From the NCBI GenBank assembly GCA_031291295.1, contig JARLJI010000135.1:1-57991 (forward strand): a stretch of 57,991 nt of DNA. The letters run 5' to 3'. The stretch comes from Rhodoferax sp. Its GTDB lineage: Bacteria > Pseudomonadota > Gammaproteobacteria > Burkholderiales > Burkholderiaceae_C. Positions 52,335-57,991 of this stretch are shown here, piece after piece. The notes under the pieces were generated by a model, which was not told where the DNA came from, did no database searches, and saw nothing but the letters and a program-made list of their open reading frames with translations. Position 1 is the first letter of the stretch; each line of letters starts with the position of its first letter. Position numbers and translations under genes: made by a program.

Positions 52335-53885
52335 TCAGCGGCTGTAGGCCGTTTCGCCGTGCGAGGTGATGTCCAGGCCTTCGCGCTCGGCCTCTTCGCT
52401 CACGCGCAGCCCGATCACCATGTCGGCAATCTTGAAGGCGATGAAGGCCACCACGCCCGACCAGACGATGGTCGTCAGCACGCCTTGCAACTGGATCCAG
52501 AGCTGGCCGGTGATCGAGTAATCCGGGCTCACCTTGTTGGCCACGTAGTCCCAGATGCCGGTGCCGCCGAGTGCGGGCGATGCCAGCACGCCGGTCATGA
52601 GGGCGCCCAGAATGCCGCCCACGCCATGCACGCCGAACACGTCCAGCGCATCGTCCGCGCCCAGCAGGCGCTTGAGACCGTTCACGCCCCACAGGCAGGC
52701 CACACCCGCCAGCAGGCCCAGCACCAGGGCGCCCATGACGCCCACGAAACCGGCCGCCGGGGTAATGGCCACCAGGCCCGCCACGGCACCGGACGCGGCG
52801 CCCAGCATGGAGGCTTTGCCCTTGTGCAGCGCCTCGGCGCCCATCCAGGACAAGGTCGCCGCCGCGGTAGCGACCAGCGTGTTGACGAAGGCCAGCGAGG
52901 CCGAGCCATTGGCTTCCAGCGCGGAGCCGGCGTTAAAGCCGAACCAGCCGACCCACAGCAGGGATGCACCCACCATGGTCAGGGTCAGGCTGTGCGGCGT
53001 CATCGATTCCTTGCCCAGGCCCACGCGCTTGCCCAGCACGAAGGAGCCCACCAGACCAGCCATGGCAGCGTTGATGTGCACCACCGTGCCGCCCGCGAAG
53101 TCCAGCGCACCCTTGGCCCAGAGCCAGCCGGCGGCCGCCGTCACCTTGTCCAGGCCAGCCTGGTCGACGATGCCATCTGGGCCGTCCCAGTACCAGACCA
53201 TGTGGGCGATCGGCAGGTAGCTGAAAGTGAACCAGAGTGCGGCAAACAGCAGCACGGCGGAGAACCGCGCACGCTCGGCCAGCGAGCCGATCACCAGCGC
53301 CACCGTGATGGCGGCAAAGGTCGCCTGGAAGGCCATGTAGATGAACTCAGGAATCGCTACCCCCTTGCTGAAGGTCGCGGCCATCGAGTCCGGCGTGACG
53401 CCCTTCATGAAGATCTTGTCCAGGCTGCCGAAGAACGGATTGCCGGCCGTGAAGGCCACGCTGTAGCCGTACAGGGTCCACAGGATGATGATGAGCGAGA
53501 AGATCACGAACACCTGCATCAGGATGCTGAGCATGTTCTTGCTGCGCACCAGGCCGCCGTAGAACAGGGCCAGGCCCGGAATGCTCATCATGATGACGAG
53601 CAGCGTGGCCACGATCATCCAGGCGGTGTCGCCCTTGTTGACCGTGTCGGCGGGCGCGGCCGCGGCTGACGCGGCAGGTGCCGGCGCAGTGGCAGCCGCG
53701 GGGGCCGGCGCGGAAGCAGCAGCGCTGGCCGACGGCGCGGTGGCATCAAGAGGTTTCGCATCGGCCGCGGCCGATGCGGCAGGTGCCGCAGTGGCCGCGG
53801 GCGCGGGCGCGGGCGTCTGCGCCATGGCGAGGCCGCCCGTCAGCAGGCTCAGGCCCAGTGCGAGGGAGACAAGTAGTTTTTTCAT
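52335..53885 (-). CDS. amtB: Ammonium transporter AmtB
   Basis: 516 residues. A signal peptide (MKKLLVSLALGLSLLTGG...) precedes a ~60-residue Ala/Pro-rich stretch, and the 11-helix Amt core runs from about residue 85. Conserved parts: ALFYGGLVRSKNMLSILMQV, FQATFAAITVALVIGSLAER, FAGGTVVHINAAMAGLVGSF with the first pore His, WVGWFGFNAGSALEANG, and VFGVHGVGGILGALMTGV with the second His. It brings ammonium across the inner membrane and is blocked by GlnK. Last of the torF-glnK-amtB unit. Confidence 0.96.
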   Translation of the reverse strand: MKKLLVSLALGLSLLTGGLAMAQTPAPAPAATAAPAASAAADAKPLDATAPSASAAASAPAPAAATAPAPAASAAAAPADTVNKGDTAWMIVATLLVIMMSIPGLALFYGGLVRSKNMLSILMQVFVIFSLIIILWTLYGYSVAFTAGNPFFGSLDKIFMKGVTPDSMAATFSKGVAIPEFIYMAFQATFAAITVALVIGSLAERARFSAVLLFAALWFTFSYLPIAHMVWYWDGPDGIVDQAGLDKVTAAAGWLWAKGALDFAGGTVVHINAAMAGLVGSFVLGKRVGLGKESMTPHSLTLTMVGASLLWVGWFGFNAGSALEANGSASLAFVNTLVATAAATLSWMGAEALHKGKASMLGAASGAVAGLVAITPAAGFVGVMGALVLGLLAGVACLWGVNGLKRLLGADDALDVFGVHGVGGILGALMTGVLASPALGGTGIWDYVANKVSPDYSITGQLWIQLQGVLTTIVWSGVVAFIAFKIADMVIGLRVSEEAEREGLDITSHGETAYSR

Positions 53886-53914
53886 TTTCTTGGCTTTCTG
53901 TTTGACGGGGATGT

Positions 53915-54280
<366 letters not shown>

Positions 54281-55102
54281 TCAGAAGGTGTACTTGGCGC
54301 CCAGCACCAGGCCGGTGCCGCCCTTGTTGGCGCCGCTGGACGTGACGTAAGCGTGGGTGCTGGTGCCGACCACGCTCGCCGAGGCGGAGAATCCGTTGCC
54401 GAAGTCCTTGTTCAGCGCCAGCGAGTAGTCGGTGTAGTCGGAGGTCTCCGTGTTCTTGATGGTCTGGTGGCCCACATGCGGCGTCAGGCTGAAGCCATTT
54501 CCCAGGTCAAAGTTGGCCGACAGGTCCACGTAGCCGCTGTTCTTGCTGTCCACGAAGCCGAAGATGTTGGTCAGGCTGCTGGAGTATTTGAGCGTGAACA
54601 GGCTATAGGTGAGCGCGCCATAGATCTCCAGCGTGTTGACATTCGCGGATTGCACGATGTTCTGGTACTGGTTGCCCGGGTACCAGTACTGCAGCAGACC
54701 CACGTCGTAGCTCAGGTCCTTGGTGATCTGGCCCTTATAGCCGCCGTAGAGGTCGATTTCGACGTGGTTGGAGCCCGAATCGGTCGCGCCGGGGTTCAAT
54801 CCATAAACCTTGGCGTCGTCTTGGGTCCAGTGGATGGTCGAGCCCCACGTCCCGAGATAGAAGCCGCTCTTGTGGGTGAAATCGATGCCCCCTTGCAAGG
54901 CGGGGTCCTTGCTGGACTGCGACAGCCCGCGGTACCGGTAGTCGGTGACGACGCCCACGTTGTAAGCCAGCGTGTAGTCGGGCGTCGGCGCCGCAGCAGC
55001 CTCGGGGGCGGCCGGCGTTGCAGTTTGGGCCAGGGCGGTGCCCCATCCGGTCAGGGTGGCCAAGACTGCAAGAGTCAGTGCAGATGCGGTCTTCAATTTC
55101 AT
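54281..55102 (-). CDS. TorF-family putative porin
   Basis: 273 residues. The signal peptide MKLKTASALTLAVLATLTGW ends near ALAQ. The mature part has YNVGVVTDYRYRGLSQSSKD, GGIDFTHKSGFYLGTWGSTI, ending in VLGAKYTF with a terminal Phe typical of outer-membrane beta barrels. This matches the TIGR02001-type proteins often found before glnK-amtB in Burkholderiales. It is first of the three genes and follows the sigma-54 promoter, so it may let nitrogen compounds through the outer membrane when nitrogen is scarce. Confidence 0.88.
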   Translation of the reverse strand: MKLKTASALTLAVLATLTGWGTALAQTATPAAPEAAAAPTPDYTLAYNVGVVTDYRYRGLSQSSKDPALQGGIDFTHKSGFYLGTWGSTIHWTQDDAKVYGLNPGATDSGSNHVEIDLYGGYKGQITKDLSYDVGLLQYWYPGNQYQNIVQSANVNTLEIYGALTYSLFTLKYSSSLTNIFGFVDSKNSGYVDLSANFDLGNGFSLTPHVGHQTIKNTETSDYTDYSLALNKDFGNGFSASASVVGTSTHAYVTSSGANKGGTGLVLGAKYTF

Positions 55103-55139
55103 GCGATTCTCCAGTAAGGGTTAACGATCAATCTGTCAA

Positions 55140-55155
55140 AGCACGGACCGTGCCA
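55140..55155 (-). promoter_or_regulatory. Sigma-54 promoter of torF-glnK-amtB
   Basis: Minus strand TGGCACG-GTCC-GTGCT against the consensus TGGCACG-N4-TTGCW: one mismatch, with GG and GC correctly spaced. It is 38 bp upstream of the porin start. It also forms a palindrome, GCACGG-A-CCGTGC, and a copy of CGGACCGTGC follows. Confidence 0.75.
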
Positions 55156-55235
55156 GTCGGACCGTGCACCTTCCCCTGCTCTTTTTACGGGTTTCCGTAA
55201 GCCTGCGTTAAGATAACTGTATGAATAACCAGTTT

Positions 55236-55250
55236 GCACCATTGCGGCGC
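55236..55250 (-). promoter_or_regulatory. NtrC-like upstream activator site
   Basis: Minus strand GCGCCGCAATGGTGC, 12 of 15 positions matching the E. coli NtrC site GCACCAAAATGGTGC. A further GGTGCA half-site follows upstream. It lies about 80 bp from the sigma-54 element, the usual activator distance. It would also lie in the comM 5' region. Confidence 0.55.
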
Positions 55251-55303
55251 TGCACCAATCCCGTATTCAGGCCCTTTTTGCCCCAAATTGGGGAGCCGCG
55301 CGC

Positions 55304-56827
55304 ATGAGCCTTTCTTTGGTGCAAAGCCGGGCTCTGCTGGGGCTGGAGGCGGCGGCCGTCACCGTCGAGGTGCATCTGGCCAATGGCCTGCCCAGTTTCA
55401 CGCTGGTCGGGCTCGCCGATGTCGAGGTGAAAGAGGCGCGCGAGCGGGTGCGCTCGGCAATCCAGAACTCGGGGCTGGAGTTTCCGGGCAACAAACGCAT
55501 CACCGTGAACCTGGCACCGGCCGATCTACCCAAGGATTCCGGCCGCTTCGACCTGCCGATCGCGCTGGGCATCCTGGCCGCGAGCGGCCAGATCGACGCG
55601 GCGCGGCTCGCCGGCCACGAGTTTGCCGGCGAGCTGTCGCTGTCGGGCGAGCTGCGGCCGGTGCGCGGCGCGCTGGCCATGAGCCTGGCGCTGCACGCCG
55701 GCCACGTTGTCACCAAACTGGTGCTGCCGCCCGGCAGCGCCGAAGAAGCCGCACTCGTGCCCGACGCGCAGGTGTACCGCGCCGGCCATCTGCTCGACGT
55801 GGTGCGCCAGTTCCTGCCGCAAGGTGCGGGTGACGCTGAACCGGCCGATGGCTGGTCGCGCGTCACGCCCAGCGCCATGCCCGCCGCAGCGGCCTATGCC
55901 GACCTGGCCGATGTCAAGGGCCAGGTGGCGGCCAAGCGTGCGCTGGAAATCGCCGCGGCCGGCGGGCACAGCCTGCTGCTGATGGGCCCGCCCGGCTCCG
56001 GCAAGTCCATGCTGGCGCAGCGCTTTGCCGGCCTGCTGCCGCCCATGACGGTGGAGGAGGCGCTGCAAAGCGCGGCCATCGCCAGCCTGGGCGGGCGCTT
56101 CTCGCTGGCGCGCTGGGCCGTGCGGCCCACCTGCAGCCCGCACCACACGGCCAGCGCCGTGGCGCTGGTCGGCGGCGGCTCGCCGCCGCGCCCGGGCGAA
56201 ATCTCCCTGGCGCACCACGGCGTGCTTTTTCTTGATGAATTTATCGAATTCCCAAGGGCCGCCCTCGAGGCCCTGCGCGAACCGCTGGAGACCGGCACCA
56301 TCACGATCTCGCGCGCGGCGCGGCGCGCCGAATTTCCGGCGCGCTTCCAGATGATCGGTGCCATGAACCCCTGCCCCTGCGGCTACCTGGGTTCGCCGCT
56401 CAAGGCCTGCCGCTGCACGCCCGACCAGGTCGCGCGCTACCAGGGCAAGCTCAGCGGCCCGCTGCTGGACCGCATCGACCTGCATGTGGAAGTGCCGGCG
56501 CTGCCGCCGCAGGACCTGGTGCAGGCGCCCGCCGGCGAATCCAGCCACGACATCCGCGAGCGCTGCAGCGCGGCCCGGGAGCGCGCCGTGGCGCGCCAGG
56601 GCAAGACGAATCAGGCGCTGCAAGGCCAAGAGATCGACGAGCATCTGGCGCTGGACGCCGCCGCCGCCCGATTCCTCAACACCGCCGCCACCCGGCTCGG
56701 CTGGTCGGCGCGCAGCACGCACCGCGCGCTCAAGGTGGCGCGCACCATTGCCGACCTGGCCGGGGCGCACAGCACGCAGGTCTCGCACGTGGCCGAGGCA
56801 ATCCAGTACCGGCGCGCCTTGTCCTGA
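55304..56827 (+). CDS. comM: ComM/YifB family Mg-chelatase-like AAA+ ATPase
   Basis: 507 residues. The N-terminal Lon-like domain has VEVHLANGLPSFTLVGLADV and LPKDSGRFDLPIALGILAAS. The ATPase domain has Walker A LLMGPPGSGKSMLAQRFAGL, Walker B HHGVLFLDEF, sensor and RNPCPCG-type motif as MNPCPCGYLG, and LSGPLLDRIDLHVEVPAL. ComM is a hexameric branch-migration helicase that helps integrate DNA during natural transformation. A CCCCAAATTGGGG palindrome (55281-55293) lies 10 bp before its start. Confidence 0.94.
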   Translation: MSLSLVQSRALLGLEAAAVTVEVHLANGLPSFTLVGLADVEVKEARERVRSAIQNSGLEFPGNKRITVNLAPADLPKDSGRFDLPIALGILAASGQIDAARLAGHEFAGELSLSGELRPVRGALAMSLALHAGHVVTKLVLPPGSAEEAALVPDAQVYRAGHLLDVVRQFLPQGAGDAEPADGWSRVTPSAMPAAAAYADLADVKGQVAAKRALEIAAAGGHSLLLMGPPGSGKSMLAQRFAGLLPPMTVEEALQSAAIASLGGRFSLARWAVRPTCSPHHTASAVALVGGGSPPRPGEISLAHHGVLFLDEFIEFPRAALEALREPLETGTITISRAARRAEFPARFQMIGAMNPCPCGYLGSPLKACRCTPDQVARYQGKLSGPLLDRIDLHVEVPALPPQDLVQAPAGESSHDIRERCSAARERAVARQGKTNQALQGQEIDEHLALDAAAARFLNTAATRLGWSARSTHRALKVARTIADLAGAHSTQVSHVAEAIQYRRALS

Positions 56828-56863
56828 CGCGGCAATAATCCGGAGCCAAAGAGGACTACCGCC

Positions 56864-57589
56864 ATGCCCCAGCACATCGGAATCGTGGGCTGCTCCGCCG
56901 AAGGCGCAGCGCTTTGCTACAAAACGATTTGCACGGAAGGCACGGCGCTGCTCGGCCCGCACGCGCACCCCGAGGTCTCGCTGCACACGCACTCGCTCGC
57001 CGACTACGTGGACTGCCTGGAGCGCGGCGACTGGCCCGGCGTGGGCGAGCTGATGCTCTCGTCCGCGCACAAGCTGGCCGCAGCGGGCGCCGACTTTCTG
57101 ATCTGCCCCGACAACACCATCCACCAGGCGCTCCCTTATGTCGAGCCGCGCTCGCCGCGGCCCTGGCTGCACATTGCAGGCGTCGTTGCCGACGAGGCGG
57201 CCGGGCGCGGCTTCAAGCGCCTGGGCCTGACCGGAACGCGCTGGCTGGTCGAGAGCGAAGTCTATCCCGACAAGCTCAGCGCGCGCGGGCTAATCTACCT
57301 GCGCCCGAACCCCTTTGATCGCGACGAGATCCAGCGCATCATCATGGACGAGCTGGTGTGCGGCGTCTTCAAGCCCGAGGCGGTCGCCCGCTTTCAGCAA
57401 GTGATCCAGCGGATGAAAGACGAGGGCTGCGACGCCGTCGTCCTCGGCTGCACCGAGATCCCGCTGATCATGAACGACACGAATTCACCGCTGCCAACGC
57501 TCGACTCCACGCGCCTGCTGGCGCGGGCGGCCTTGCGGCGGGCGGTGCAGGGCGAGGCGCCGGCTATTGTGAAAGAAAAATGCCTGTAG
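56864..57589 (+). CDS. Aspartate/glutamate racemase family protein
   Basis: 241 residues of the Asp/Glu/hydantoin racemase fold. HIGIVGCSAEGAALCYKTIC begins it, ADFLICPDNTIHQALPYVEP is the first catalytic region and VVLGCTEIPLIMNDTNS the second with its Cys. In the first motif the usual PCNT Cys is Asp, with a Cys two residues earlier (CPDNT), which marks a subfamily whose substrate I cannot name. The final residues CL and stop are inside a dispersed repeat. It lies 36 bp after comM. Confidence 0.87.
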   Translation: MPQHIGIVGCSAEGAALCYKTICTEGTALLGPHAHPEVSLHTHSLADYVDCLERGDWPGVGELMLSSAHKLAAAGADFLICPDNTIHQALPYVEPRSPRPWLHIAGVVADEAAGRGFKRLGLTGTRWLVESEVYPDKLSARGLIYLRPNPFDRDEIQRIIMDELVCGVFKPEAVARFQQVIQRMKDEGCDAVVLGCTEIPLIMNDTNSPLPTLDSTRLLARAALRRAVQGEAPAIVKEKCL

Positions 57590-57627
57590 CCCATACGGGT
57601 TCTGCGCAAGCAGCTACGAAAAACAGA
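57582..57627 (+). repeat. Dispersed ~49-bp repeat, copy C
   Basis: GCCTGTAGCCCATACGGGTT, CTGCGCAAGCAGCTACG. It contains the TAG stop of the racemase-family gene (57587-57589). It lacks the terminal ATAGC of the other copies (CAGAGC instead). Confidence 0.65.
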
Positions 57628-57681
57628 GCGCTCTCGTTCAACCCACAAGCACTCGCCAACACCCTGCGGTGATTGCCTTGC

Positions 57682-57710
57682 CTATTCACCGCACAATTTG
57701 CGGTGAATAG
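57682..57710. other. Perfect 12-bp stem-loop between convergent genes
   Basis: CTATTCACCGCA-CAATT-TGCGGTGAATAG. It lies between the racemase gene and the convergent solute-binding protein gene. Neither strand has a T-run after it. It may slow transcription from both sides. GCAGCTGC follows. Confidence 0.75.
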
Positions 57711-57748
57711 ACGCAGCTGCAGCTGGTCGGGGTGCTTGACGGGCCATA

Positions 57749-57991
<243 letters not shown>

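Overview
The window is about 58 kb of GC-rich (roughly 65%) bacterial chromosome. Gene content, gene order and intergenic repeats point to the Betaproteobacteria, order Burkholderiales, most likely family Comamonadaceae (Polaromonas/Rhodoferax/Variovorax-like). This placement is inferred from recognised protein families, not from a search. Both ends look like assembly artefacts. Bases 1-139 are an inverted piece of the dehydrogenase gene that then continues in the forward direction, and the last 54 bases are a run of 31 G plus low-complexity sequence. The window is probably a whole contig of a draft or metagenome assembly.

Layout. 1-3.2 kb: end of a methylmalonate-semialdehyde dehydrogenase gene, a GMC oxidoreductase and a TSUP transporter. 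3.2-7.8 kb (minus strand): rod-shape operon mreB-mreC-mreD-mrdA. 7.9-11.2 kb (plus): gatC-gatA-gatB, the glutamyl/aspartyl-tRNA amidotransferase, divergent from mreB. 11.2-14.1 kb: pyrE with a DUF4124 gene (minus) and divergent xth (plus), then a ccdAB-type toxin-antitoxin pair and a decayed second xth 3' end. 14.4-22.1 kb: type IV pilus cluster pilE-fimT-pilV-pilW-pilX-pilY1. 22.2-28.1 kb: two small envelope genes, an ampG-like permease, an AMP-dependent acyl-CoA ligase and a two-component system. 28.3-34.1 kb: nitronate monooxygenase, O-antigen ligase, two glycosyltransferases, a zf-CHCC protein, ilvE and a small membrane protein. 34.2-35.6 kb: radA.

35.7-44.5 kb: a homoprotocatechuate (3,4-dihydroxyphenylacetate) meta-cleavage cluster, hpaR-G1-G2-E-D-F-H-I. 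It converts the ring-cleavage product to pyruvate and succinic semialdehyde. A lipoprotein, a class II aldolase-like protein and a PanE-like reductase follow. The hydroxylase hpaBC and a transporter are not present here. 44.5-45.7 kb: an AT-rich membrane-protein gene between two inverted copies of a ~265-bp repeat, the clearest sign of transfer in the window. 45.7-49.1 kb: alr, lplT and an EamA transporter. 49.1-52.2 kb: a degenerate receiver-domain protein, glutathione peroxidase and a LuxR-type regulator. 52.3-55.1 kb (minus): nitrogen operon torF-like porin-glnK-amtB behind a good sigma-54 promoter and an NtrC-like site. 55.3-57.6 kb: comM/yifB and an Asp/Glu racemase-family gene. The window ends in the 3' end of a Bug/TctC-type solute-binding protein gene.

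Most of this is ordinary housekeeping and catabolic DNA. The points worth a second look are the inverted-repeat cassette at 44.5-45.7 kb, whose hairpins covary between the two copies; a ~49-bp dispersed repeat present in five copies that supplies stop codons to four genes; the ccdAB pair beside a displaced xth remnant; a G9 tract in pilX; and two intergenic RNA-like structures with terminators.
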